From Eustoma russellianum (lineage: Eukaryota > Streptophyta > Magnoliopsida > Gentianales > Gentianaceae): 64,000 nt of DNA. Location: the NCBI GenBank assembly GCA_036186865.1, contig AP025065.1, positions 3,875,264-3,939,263 on the forward strand, read 5' to 3'. A program made the position numbers and the translations under genes. The notes under the pieces are model-generated. The model saw only the letters and a list, made by a program, of their open reading frames with translations. It was not told where the DNA came from and did not search any database. Below, piece by piece: positions 34,028 through 42,905 of this stretch; the stretch's first letter is position 1, and each line of letters starts with the position of its first letter.

Positions 34028-34040
34028 TGGTATCAGAGCC
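34028..34040 (+). promoter_or_regulatory. Element A primer-binding site (tRNA-Met)
   Basis: TGGTATCAGAGCC two bases after the LTR end. Confidence 0.93.
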
Positions 34041-34088
34041 TAACCTTGATTGCTTGGCCTATCTTTGCAAGTAGCAAGGTTAAAGATC

Positions 34089-35507
34089 ATGGCAACCTCG
34101 ACCTCAACCTCAACCACAACCTCTTCATCTCCTAAGCCTACTGCACTATTTTCCGGATCAAACACTAAAGCACCTATGTTTGATGCCCAAAATTATTCCT
34201 TGTGGAAATTTCGGATGATCAATCACTTGAAAGGCTGTGGATTTGATATATGGAGAGCTGTTGTCAAAGGAGTTGATGTTCCTATGATTACCAACTCAAA
34301 AGGAGAATCAATATTCAAAGATGAGGATGACTACACCGATGAAGAAAAGATAAGATTTGCCATTAATGACAAAGCATTTGATATTCTCTCAAATGCTCTC
34401 ACCACCACCGAGCTTATAAGACTTCAAGGTCTTGAAACAGCTCATGAGGCATGGAAAAGGCTTGAAATGATACATGAAGGAACTGAGCAAGTAAGAATGG
34501 CCAAACGACTTATGCTCATGAAGGAGTATGAGATGTTCGGAATGAAAAGCGGTGAGAAGATTGAGGAGACAATCGATCGATTCACACGAATAGTGAATCA
34601 ACTCTCCATGGTTGACAAGAAAATCTCAAATGAAGACCTTGTCTCAAAACTCCTCAACTCTTTGCCAAGAGAATGGACACCCAAAGTCACCGCCATCACT
34701 GAATCAAAGAATCTCAAGACTCTTACCCTTGATGAGCTATCCGGTAATCTTCTTACTCATGAAATTCTTATTTATGAAAAAAATAGGATGAATCCCATCA
34801 AGCCTACACAAACATCACACAAAGGATTGGTAGTAGAGTCTGATGAGTCGGATGAGGAAGTTGCCCTTCTAGTAAGAAAATTTAGAAGAATGGCAACTAG
34901 AAACAAAGCTCAGGCAAGAAAGTTTTTCAAGAAACCATCTAAAGAAAAGGAAGCAAGTGAAAACTGCTATAGATGTGGTCGACCCGGTCACTTCATTGCC
35001 GATTGCCACGTAAAAGAACCGCAAAAGCAAGAGAAGAAGGTCTTTCCTCAAAAGAAGAAAGCCCTCAATGCAGAAGTAACCACGTGGGATGATCTCCTTT
35101 CGGAATCGGAAGGAGAAGAGAGTGAAGATCAAGGTGTTGGACTTGTGGCAATGGTTGACAATCCAAAGTTTCAACATACTTGTCTTATGGCTATTGAAGA
35201 TGACCTTGAGGTAAATTCTAACCCTTCAAATTTTCATGATGAAATAGGAGATTTGCAAGATGACTTTGAGAAATTAAATTTGAAATATAAGCATTTAAAG
35301 AAAGAATTCAAGAAATGCATTTTAGAAAATAAGAGCTTGCATGACAAAAATATTTTGATGTTTCAAGAGCATGATATCATACTTACCATGCATAAAACCG
35401 TAGCTCTTGAAAATGAAGAAATTAGAAAAGAATGTGAGAAACTAAAGTTAGACTTACAAAGACTTACAAATGGTAAAAACAACTTAGACATACTACCTGG
35501 AAATTAA
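34089..35507 (+). CDS. Element A gag
   Basis: ATG at 34089 lies 48 bp after the primer site and opens 472 codons. After a Ser/Thr-rich start come the UBN2-type gag blocks: PMFDAQNYSLWKFRM, WKRLEMIHEGTEQVRMAK, SLPREWTPKVTAI and LTLDELSGNLLTHE. An acidic then Lys-rich segment leads to a first CCHC knuckle, CYRCGRPGHFIADC (about 34964-35005). The C-terminal 90 residues are heptad-rich, likely coiled coil. TAA at 35505-35507 ends it, but the same frame continues with a second knuckle. Gag forms the cytoplasmic particle and binds element RNA. A GAG|GTAAAT donor-like site at 35210/35211 lies inside. Confidence 0.92.
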   Translation: MATSTSTSTTTSSSPKPTALFSGSNTKAPMFDAQNYSLWKFRMINHLKGCGFDIWRAVVKGVDVPMITNSKGESIFKDEDDYTDEEKIRFAINDKAFDILSNALTTTELIRLQGLETAHEAWKRLEMIHEGTEQVRMAKRLMLMKEYEMFGMKSGEKIEETIDRFTRIVNQLSMVDKKISNEDLVSKLLNSLPREWTPKVTAITESKNLKTLTLDELSGNLLTHEILIYEKNRMNPIKPTQTSHKGLVVESDESDEEVALLVRKFRRMATRNKAQARKFFKKPSKEKEASENCYRCGRPGHFIADCHVKEPQKQEKKVFPQKKKALNAEVTTWDDLLSESEGEESEDQGVGLVAMVDNPKFQHTCLMAIEDDLEVNSNPSNFHDEIGDLQDDFEKLNLKYKHLKKEFKKCILENKSLHDKNILMFQEHDIILTMHKTVALENEEIRKECEKLKLDLQRLTNGKNNLDILPGN

Positions 35508-35948
35508 AGAATTGGAAATGATAAATCCGGTTTAGGATTTAACTCATCATCTTCTTCTATTAAACCTAAGACCTTAAAGAAAAAGGCAAACAATAGAAAA
35601 ACACAACAAAATTCATCATCTTCTAAAACAAAGCATGTACCCACTTGTTTTTATTGCAACAAACTAGGACATGTAAAGAAAGCATGTAAAGCTCAATTTG
35701 AAAGCACATATGTTTGGAAGCCTAAGGGTCGAAAAACTAACCCTAAAGGACCCAACCATCAAAGGGTACCAATGCATACATCTTTTGGTTTTGTAGGCTC
35801 TCAAGATAAATGGAGTAGCCAAAGAAGAAGGAACCAAATGGCTTATGGACAGCGGATGTTCAACTCACATGACCGGAGACAAGACGTTGTTCACCAAGCT
35901 CAAGCTCCAAGATGGTGGAACGGTGCATTTTGGCAATGGGAGAGCTAA
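35508..35948 (+). pseudogene. Element A gag extension with second CCHC knuckle
   Basis: Same frame as gag after the TAA: Ser/Lys-rich text, CFYCNKLGHVKKAC (about 35646-35688), then VWKPKGRK and a NPKGPNHQRVP segment. It runs open to a TAA near 35948, overlapping the pol frame, which opens at 35797 in the +1 register. The matching segment in D (3550-3730) and C2 (60600-60887) has the same layout. Either the TAA is a mutation in a once longer gag, or this segment is bypassed (see the splice-site entry). Confidence 0.75.
35779..35797 (+). promoter_or_regulatory. 3'-splice-site-like sequence at the pol frame opening
   Basis: ATCTTTTGGTTTTGTAG|G: a U-rich stretch and AG at 35795-35796, with the pol frame open from 35797. 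Equivalent sequences are at 60818-60832 (TTGATTTTGCAG|G) and, on the minus strand, 3562-3547 (TTCTTTTGTAG|G). In A the TAG is itself the last stop in the pol frame. Splicing is a hypothesis; no transcript evidence is available. Confidence 0.4.
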
Positions 35949-36398
35949 AATCCTTGGACATGGAGAAATTGGTAATTCTTCCTTTACTATTAATAATGTA
36001 CTATATGTAGAAGGGCTTAAGTATAATTTGATAAGTGTTAGCCAACTATGTGATGCTAATTTTCAAATAGAGTTTGTGAAAAGAAAATGTGTTGTGAAAA
36101 AGAACGATAAGATTGTTTTTGAAGCTATTCGTAAAAATGATGTTTACAAATTTAGCACACATGATTTGATATCACAAAATGTTTCTTGCCTAGTTGCCAA
36201 AGATGATTTGACTCAACTACGGCATAGACGACTTGGACATATTAGCTTTAAAAACTTCAAAGAGATTTGCAAAAATGAAAAGGTCCAAGGTCTTCCAAAA
36301 TTAAATTTCGAAAACCATGGCTTATGTGACACTTGTCAAAAGGCAAAGCTTGTTAAACAAGCTTCAAACCCAAAAGTGAAATCTCCACCACCAAACCC
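35797..36398 (+). pseudogene. Element A protease and pre-integrase finger
   Basis: Pol begins in the +1 frame relative to gag. KWLMDSGCSTHMTGDKTLF carries the DSG protease active site (35845). NVLYVEGLKYNLISVSQLCD follows, and then the pre-integrase finger LRHRRLGHISFKNF with LCDTCQKAK (His-His-Cys-Cys, about 36215-36350). The frame is good to about 36398, where a one-base indel in the CCAAACCCC context moves integrase into another frame. The protease would mature the gag-pol polyprotein. Confidence 0.88.
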
Positions 36399-37330
36399 CT
36401 ACAATTGCTTCATATGGATTTGTATGGGGATATTGGTACGGCAAGTCTTAGTGGAAAACATTACACCTTTGTGGTGGTAGATGACTTCTCTAGGTACACT
36501 TGGGTAATGTTCTTAGCTAAAAAGAATGATGCATGCCAAGAATTTATAAAGCTTTGTAAAAGATTAGAAAATCAAAGATAGGACACAATTAAGGAAATTA
36601 GAAGTGATAGAGGTGGTGAGTTTGATGGAGAATTTCAAGAATTTTGTGTATCCAAGGGGTATGGACACAATTTCTCAGCTCCAAGAACTCCTCAACAAAA
36701 TGGTGTTACGGAAAGGAAGAATAGAACACTTCAAGAAATGAGTAAAGCCATGCTAAACGAATTTAAGTTACCCAAATATTTTTGGGCCGAAGCGGTAAAT
36801 AACGCTTGTCATGTGATCAATAGAGTTTATTTGAGACCATTTCTCAAAAAGACTCCTTATGAGCTTTGGAAAGGTAGAGTACCAAATATTGGTTATTTCA
36901 AGGTTTTTGGTTGTAAGTGCTTTATACTTAACACCAAAGATAACTTGGATAAACTCGACTTCAAAGCGGATGAAGGAATCTTTATGGGCTATGCTCAAAA
37001 TAGCAAGGCATTTAGAGTATATAATAAAAGAAGCATGAAAGTTGAAGAATCAATTCATGTCAAATTTAGTGAACTCAATGAGGACAAATCAAACACTAAT
37101 GATGATGATGATGATGAAATAATTGAAGTAAGCCATATAGAGAAATTTGAGAATCCAAAAGGTAATGTTGTTATTGACCTTAGGATTGATCCACTTGAAC
37201 CTAAGGTTGAAAATGAAGAAGTAGGAGGAGATACCTCAAATTTACCGGATTCATATAAGTATAGGAAAGATCACCCTAAAGAGTTGATATTAGGTGAAAC
37301 TAGCCAAGGCATAATGACTAGGAGAAAATT
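36399..37330 (+). pseudogene. Element A integrase, frameshift and one TAG
   Basis: After the frameshift the core reads LLHMDLYGDIGTASLSGKHY (first catalytic Asp), VVVDDFSRYTWVMFLAKK, an in-frame TAG at 36579-36581, IRSDRGGEFDGEF (second Asp), TPQQNGVTERKNRTLQEM (Glu), KYFWAEAVNNACHVINRVYL and the GIFMGYAQNSKAFRVYN C-terminal block, followed by an acidic Asp run and linker. All three catalytic residues remain. The part from 36738 onward is continuous with RT. Confidence 0.9.
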
Positions 37331-38900
37331 CAATGAAAATGCCTTCATTTCACAAGTTGAGCCTAAAAACATAAAGGAGGCAATAAATGATGAAGATTGG
37401 GTATTGGCTATGCAAGAAGAATTAAATCAATTTGAAAGAAGTGATGTTTGGGAATTAGTTGCTAAACCTAGTGATCATCCTGTAATTGGCACTAAATGGG
37501 TATTTAGAAATAAAATGGATGATAAAGGAAACATCACTAGAAACAAAGCTCGGTTAGTAGCACAAGGCTATAGGCAAGAGGAAGGCATAGGCTATGATGA
37601 AACTTTTGCCCCCGTAGCTAGGTTAGAAGCTATTAGGAGGCTATTAGCATATGCATGCTATAAGGATTTCAAACTATATCAAATGGATGTTAAATCCGCA
37701 TTCTTGAATGGAATAATTCAAGAAGAGGTCTATGTAGCTCAACCTCCGGGGTTTGAAAATCATGATTTTCCAAATCATGTTTTTAAACTCAAAAAGGCCC
37801 TTTATGGACTTAAACAAGCTCCTAGGGCTTGGTATGATAGGTTAAGTAACTTCCTACTTGAGAACGAGTTTTCAAGAGGAAAAGTCGACACTACTTTTTT
37901 TATTAAAGAACAAGGAAACCATCAATTGCTTGTTCAAATTTATGTGGATGATATTATATTTGGTGCTACTAACGATTCTCTTTGTGAGCATTTTGCAAAA
38001 TTGATGGAAGGAGAATTTGAAATGAGCATGATGGGTGAACTCAACTACTTCCTTGGTCTACAAATCAAGCAAACTCAAGATGGAGTGTACATATCTCAAA
38101 CAAAGTACACAAAGGATTTGCTCAAGAAGTACAAATTCGAGGATGGAAGAAGTGTGAGCACTCCAATGAGCACAAGTACAAGGCTTGACAAAGACGAAAA
38201 AGGAAAGCCGGTTGAGGTAACCAAATATAGGGGTATGATTGGTAGTTTACTTTATTTAACAGCTAGTAGACCGGATATTTTGCATGCTGTGTGCTTATGT
38301 GCTAGATTTCAAAGTATGCCTACGGAATCACATTTAGTTGCTGTTAAACGTATCTTTAGGTATTTAAAAGGAACTTTGAATTTTGGATTGTTTTATCCCA
38401 AAAATGGATGTTTTGATTTAAGAGGGTATAGTGACTCCGACTATGCCGGAAATCTTGTAGATAGGAAAAGCACCTCCGGGACGTGTCAATTCCTTGGAGA
38501 TTGCTTGGTTTCTTGGTTCTCTAAGAAACAAAATAGTGTGTCACTTTCAACGGCGGAATCCGAATATATATCGGCCGCTTCATGTTGTGCACAACTACTT
38601 TGGATGACAAACACATTGAATGACTACAATGTTAAGTTTGATAAAGTTCCCATCTTATGTGACAATACCTCAGCTATAAGTATAGCACAAAACCCGGTTC
38701 ATCATAGTAGAACAAAACACATTGAAGTGAGGCATCACTTCATAAGAGATTGCATTCAAAAAGGATTGGTATGCATTGAGTTTGTTCCAACAAATGACCA
38801 ACTGGTGGACATCTTTACCAAATCCCTCCCCACTGAGACATTCGAATCAATTAGAACGAGACTAGGAATGATAAACATAAGTAAAAGGGATGAAAACTGA
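36738..38900 (+). CDS. Element A integrase tail, reverse transcriptase and RNase H (intact frame)
   Basis: A 720-codon uninterrupted frame. The first ATG is internal to integrase, so this is the 3' part of pol, not an independent gene. RT starts near WVLAMQEELNQFERSDVWEL (37400) with ARLVAQGYRQEEGIGYDETF, YQMDVKSAFLNGIIQEEVY (first Asp), ALYGLKQAPRAWYDRL and YVDDIIFGAT with YVDD at 37941-37952. RNase H carries GYSDSDYAGNLVDRKSTSGT, STAESEYISAASCCAQLLWM and DNTSAISIAQNPVHHSRTKH, ending TGA at 38898-38900. All catalytic motifs are present, in line with a young insertion. Confidence 0.95.
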   Translation: MSKAMLNEFKLPKYFWAEAVNNACHVINRVYLRPFLKKTPYELWKGRVPNIGYFKVFGCKCFILNTKDNLDKLDFKADEGIFMGYAQNSKAFRVYNKRSMKVEESIHVKFSELNEDKSNTNDDDDDEIIEVSHIEKFENPKGNVVIDLRIDPLEPKVENEEVGGDTSNLPDSYKYRKDHPKELILGETSQGIMTRRKFNENAFISQVEPKNIKEAINDEDWVLAMQEELNQFERSDVWELVAKPSDHPVIGTKWVFRNKMDDKGNITRNKARLVAQGYRQEEGIGYDETFAPVARLEAIRRLLAYACYKDFKLYQMDVKSAFLNGIIQEEVYVAQPPGFENHDFPNHVFKLKKALYGLKQAPRAWYDRLSNFLLENEFSRGKVDTTFFIKEQGNHQLLVQIYVDDIIFGATNDSLCEHFAKLMEGEFEMSMMGELNYFLGLQIKQTQDGVYISQTKYTKDLLKKYKFEDGRSVSTPMSTSTRLDKDEKGKPVEVTKYRGMIGSLLYLTASRPDILHAVCLCARFQSMPTESHLVAVKRIFRYLKGTLNFGLFYPKNGCFDLRGYSDSDYAGNLVDRKSTSGTCQFLGDCLVSWFSKKQNSVSLSTAESEYISAASCCAQLLWMTNTLNDYNVKFDKVPILCDNTSAISIAQNPVHHSRTKHIEVRHHFIRDCIQKGLVCIEFVPTNDQLVDIFTKSLPTETFESIRTRLGMINISKRDEN

Positions 38901-38916
38901 AAATTTCAAAATCAGG

Positions 38917-39026
38917 GACACGTCGAACGATCGACGTATCAAAACAAGAGATCGACGTACGTCGATCTCTGACATCAATCGATCGACGTACGTCGATCTC
39001 AGACGTCGATCGATCGACGTCGTCGA
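38917..39026. repeat. Internal palindrome array between pol and env-like ORF (element A)
   Basis: Contains AGAGATCGACGTACGTCG and its mirror, a 24-bp perfect palindrome at about 38947-38970, then GATCGACGTACGTCGATC-like and GACGTCGATCGATCGACGTC palindromes. These are the same cores (ACGTCGATC, GAGATC/GATCTC) as the LTR array, although this site is 4.9 kb away inside the element. Immediately downstream is TATAAAAT. Confidence 0.88.
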
Positions 39027-39036
39027 AATCTGCAGC

Positions 39037-39044
39037 TATAAAAT
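39037..39044 (+). promoter_or_regulatory. Candidate internal TATA box ahead of the env-like ORF
   Basis: TATAAAAT 11 bp after the internal palindrome array and about 215 bp before the env-like ATG. The intervening leader is C/T- and A-rich. It resembles the order of elements in the LTR. Confidence 0.45.
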
Positions 39045-39259
39045 CTGTCAAAAACGCGAATTCCCTCTCATTTGCAAACACTTTCACCAAGCGAAACCCT
39101 ACAAAGCAGGCGCCTTCCCTCTCCAAAATCATTTCTCTCTTCAATTTCATCTCTAAATCAAGATCTAACTCATCTCTGCTCTTGATTCTTGAGTTCCTCT
39201 CTTAAATTCCTCACATTTCAAACTACAATTCTCCCTCTCAAGCCCTAAAATCTCTAAAA

Positions 39260-40522
39260 ATGTCTTCAAGGAGCAAAAACACAACCAAGAGGCCAAGATC
39301 TTCTAGAGGTGGAGGTGAAGGTTCAAGCTCCTCTCAAGGACAATCTTCTCAACCTAGGATGAAACAATCTATGGACATGAGTCAAGGGCGTGTCCTTGCC
39401 GGGATTAGAAGTGGGCTAACTCTCTCCAACTTTCCTTGGATCAAAGCCAAAGATGCCAAGGATGCTTTAACGGAACCTTTGCCACCAGGGCAAATAAGGT
39501 ATATAACTAGACATTCTCAGATTTTATATGACAAATGGGATGATAATGAAAGAGCAACCATCCCACTCAAGTTGCTTAGAATAAATGATATTCTAAGCAA
39601 TAATGAACTAAGCCCAATCATTGAGTGGTTGTATGTTCAAGAGTGGAGGAGTATATGGAATGAGAATGAGATGTCAAAAATGTCAACTAGGTATACTTGA
39701 CTATTTTATGCAAATTTGTGGATTGAATACATAAATAACCTTCCTTTAGCCCTACACTCTGTTATTGATGGACACCATATCAAATAGAAAGTTGAAAAGA
39801 TTTGTGACTTGATTGGTGTACCCAACGAAGGGTATTTTGAGTTTGATGCCTGAAAATGGGATGCTGCTAGGTGGAAGATCTCTGAAGATGAAGTAAAATC
39901 TTTCTTAGGTTTCCATCCTAGTAAAAACACAAATGACATGCCTTTAGTTTATCATACTCTTCTGGCCATTGTTACATTTTGTATCAATGGTAAATCCGCA
40001 AAATTGCCAAGTAACCTTGACTTCTACATAGCATACCGAATAGCTAACCGTGAAAAGGTTAACTTTGGGGAGCTTTTTATGACGAATGTTATCGAAGCCG
40101 CAACCAAGCAAAATAAGGCCCTACCCTATAGTAACCTTATTTATAGGATGCTTGTGAAGTCGGGTATTCAAGTAGATGACACGGATGTTGACAACATTAC
40201 GCACAAGGACTTCTATGATAAAGTCAACATCCAACAAATATTAAAGTCTAGAAAAGAGGCAATGAGGAGAGAACAAGAGGAGGAAGAAAGAGAAGACGAA
40301 GACCTTCCGGATGAGGCACCCATTCCCGAACCAGAGACTCATGAAGAACCAAGTAGCTTGAGCTCAAATGTCCCAGAACTTCAAGCTCAAGTTGCTAGTC
40401 TTCAACACGAGGTTGGGGAGCTTCGTAGCAAGGTATCCGTCCATGAGTCGAGGTTTGCAAAGCTCAAGGCAAAGATGAAAGCTTGCATTCCTGGCATCAC
40501 ATTCTCTTCAGACGAAGACTAG
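39260..40522 (+). pseudogene. Element A env-like / extra ORF with C-terminal coiled coil, three stops
   Basis: One 421-codon frame broken by TGA 39698, TAG 39785 and TGA 39851; otherwise open. The N-terminus is Ser/Gly/Arg-rich. The middle resembles the 'putative plant transposon protein' type of domain (YANLWIEYINNL, VYHTLLAIVTFCINGKSAKL, SNLDFYIAYRIANREKVNFG). The C-terminus has an acidic EEEEREDEDLPDEAP run, then VPELQAQVASLQHEVGELRS, a clear heptad coiled coil. I see no signal peptide or transmembrane helix, so a true envelope role is doubtful. Homologues: 42906-44246 (B, minus) and 48123-48560 (C1). Confidence 0.85.
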
Positions 40523-40639
40523 GGTGGTTGTTTTAGCTTGCATCTTGTTTTTAACTTAAAATTTGTTGTTGGTTGTAGAACTTGGATGTGTCTTTGAATT
40601 TAATGAAGTATTATTGCTTATTTTTTTTGATGCTTTCAA

Positions 40640-40985
40640 AAAGGGGGAGAAAATGGTTATTGTTGCTGCTTTAGTGGCTTATTTGTTAAAATGGTTTATT
40701 GAGATTGTTGGATAGCTGGCAAAATGAGGTAAGCTTGAAAATTGAAATCCTTGTTAATTGATGATGAGCATGAACTGTTATTTGGTTGAGGGGAGCAAAT
40801 TTCAAAGAAAAGTATTTTGGTTGAAGTTGCAAACTCTTGTTCACATTGACCACTACGGAAGTTATAAAGCGCACATACATAGGGGGAGACTGATATTTTT
40901 CAAGTTTGAAACATTCAAACAGTCAAAACAAAGGAAAAACATCTTTTAGAATCTCGGTTTTTGAAATCATCAAAAAGGGGGAGAT
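40640..40985 (+). promoter_or_regulatory. Element A polypurine tracts (three)
   Basis: AAAAAGGGGGAGA near 40638, TAGGGGGAGACTG near 40879 and AAAAAGGGGGAGAT ending at 40985, directly before the 3' LTR. The last one is positioned as the working plus-strand primer. Repeated tracts are a Sirevirus trait. Confidence 0.85.
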
Positions 40986-42397
40986 TGTTAGTTTATAAAA
41001 TGTTTTGATGATACAAAAAGATGTTTTAAAAGGACTAAGATAAAATTTCATATCTTTAGTTCGAAGCAAAATTGATGTAAACATGTGCGAGACGAAAAAT
41101 CTCTCATGAATCAGATGAAGGTTACATCAGCCCCTCAAGAGATCCATGTGAAGCTTGGTAAAAATTTAAGCACTCAGATCCACGTCATACTCTCAGCCAA
41201 GAGACGTAGATCGATTGACGTATATCTGAGAGACGTTGATCTCTCAGTTAAGCATACGTCGATCGATCGACGTATAACTGAGAGACGTCGATCTCTCAGC
41301 TTCGGGTATGTCGATCGATCGACATACATCTGAGAGACGTCGATCTCTCAGCCTAATTTCGTCGATCGATCGACATCATTCTGAGAGACGTCGATCTCTC
41401 AGCCAGGATGACATCGATCGATCGACGTCTGACTGAGAGACGTCGATCTCTCAGCTCTGGCACGTAGATCGATCGACGTCTCTAGAGTTCAAAAATTTTC
41501 AAACGTTGGAACAAAATCCAAGGGAGATCTATGATATTTTCTCTCTCCAATCTTGCTCAAATTTCTTGTGGACTTTAACCTAACATACTACATGCTTCCT
41601 TGACTATTTTAACCATGTCTAAGATTCTCTAGGGTGGCTATCCAAGATCAAATCATTCCATAGGGTGGCTAAAGACTATTTGGGCACTATATTGACATTT
41701 TTGAAGATGAAGACTTGGTGGTGAGCCTCAAAAACGTGGTTAACTTTGTCTATAAATGGAAGAGGCTTTGATGAAGCAAATACACACTTTCAACATCATC
41801 TAGCTTCATTTTCCATTGTTGAATATTTCTCTCATACTTGTAAATTTGTTTAAAGCTTGTCTAGCTTTTCTTTGATCTTCATTATTGTATATTGTGAGAA
41901 AGAGAGTCAAGCACAAGAGGAACCATAAATATTTGATCTCTTGCTTATGCTTAGACTTGTGAGAAAGTGTGAACCTTACCATATCTCTTCAACCCATTGT
42001 GAGAAGTTCTTGAGAGAACTTTTGTTGAAGTTGTGAGAAAGCAAGAAGTTGTTCTTGCTAAGAGCTGTAGTTGCTGTATTTGCACAAGTGTGTTTTGTGC
42101 AAGAAGTTGTTGTTGTTGCTTACACTAAAGTGTTAGTGTAAGTATTGCTGTGGTTGTTCTTATTGTTCATAATAAGAAGAGTAGTTGTTGAAAATCCACT
42201 TTGGAAACAAAGTGGTAGTGGAGTAGAATCATTTACGATTTGAACCACTCTATATCCGGTGTACTCATTCATTATTTCTCATCTCCAATTCTTGCTTTGA
42301 TTTTGAATATCTTTTTGAGTTGAGGCAAACGAGAAAATTCCGCAAAAGAGCCAAACACTCTATTCACCCCCCTCTAGAGTGTATTTCGGACCTAACA
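40986..42397 (+). repeat. Element A 3' LTR
   Basis: 1,412 bp, nearly identical to the 5' LTR outside the palindrome array. The array at about 41200-41480 has five P1 copies against four in the 5' LTR, so a unit was gained or lost after insertion. TATAAAT is at 41751-41757. Confidence 0.93.
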
Positions 42398-42655
42398 TGT
42401 ATTACACATGAAGCGCCTGTTCAAGCGTTCAAAGTGTACTGTTTTTCTTCTTGACACATGAAGCGCCTGATGTAGGCGTTCAAAGGATACTAGAATCCAA
42501 ACACTTCATATGAAGCACCTTATGTAGGCGTTCGAAGTGTACTGGTCTCCAAAAACTTTACATTTTCTGACTTTCAGACACTTCATATTAGGGGCCTTAT
42601 GTAGGTGTTCGGAGTGTCAAATGTGTAAATCATCAAAACTTAACACATTCCAACA
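42398..42655 (-). mobile_element. Element B 3' LTR, part 2
   Basis: Begins with TGTAT (42398-42402), the right target copy of element A, and continues the AGCGCC/TTCGAA array (about 42405-42620) to CCAACA at 42655. A polypurine tract complement follows. Confidence 0.88.
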
Positions 42656-42905
42656 TTCTCCCTCTTTTTGATGATTTCACATTGTGCATAACTTTTAAAG
42701 TTAGCTCCCCCTTAACCTATGCTCCCCCTCACTTCATGACTATGTTTTTTTTCTTAAGTATATCTTGATGAATCAAATATAATGGTGTAGATAGGTTAAC
42801 CACAAATCATCATCAACAAATTTATTTGAAAAGCAAAATAAGTCCATTTCATTTCTAATTGAATATTTTGCATTAACAAATGTCATCACAACGAAAAAAA
42901 TTCAA
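42656..42905 (-). promoter_or_regulatory. Element B polypurine tracts and 3' untranslated region
   Basis: On the minus strand, AAAAAGAGGGAGAA abuts the LTR start TGTTGG, with two more GGGGGAG tracts at about 42708-42730. Confidence 0.8.

Larger units (their letters stand above)
32653..42397 (+). mobile_element. Sirevirus-like copia element A, complete, 9.7 kb
   Basis: LTRs at 32653-34025 and 40986-42397, starting TGTTAG and ending CTAACA; flanked by TGTAT at 32648-32652 and 42398-42402. It has the tRNA-Met primer site, gag with two CCHC knuckles, PR-IN-RT-RH, an extra env-like ORF, and three polypurine tracts before the 3' LTR, the multiple-PPT layout described for Sireviruses. The LTRs are nearly identical apart from one palindrome unit, so this looks like the youngest insertion here. 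Lesions seen: gag TAA at 35505, a frameshift near 36400, TAG at 36579 and three stops in the env-like ORF. Confidence 0.95.

Noticed and set aside
34028..34040. tRNA-Met gene at the TGGTATCAGAGC sites
   Set aside because: Only the 13-base primer complement is present; no cloverleaf or A/B boxes surround it.
36738..38900. Treating the long RT-RNase H frame as a host gene
   Set aside because: It is bounded by LTRs, a primer site and polypurine tracts and has copia integrase at its N-terminus; the ATG at 36738 is internal to pol.
38851..39156. Short frames on both strands across the internal palindrome array
   Set aside because: Palindromic DNA opens mirrored frames rich in Arg, Asp, Ser and Thr; none resembles a protein.
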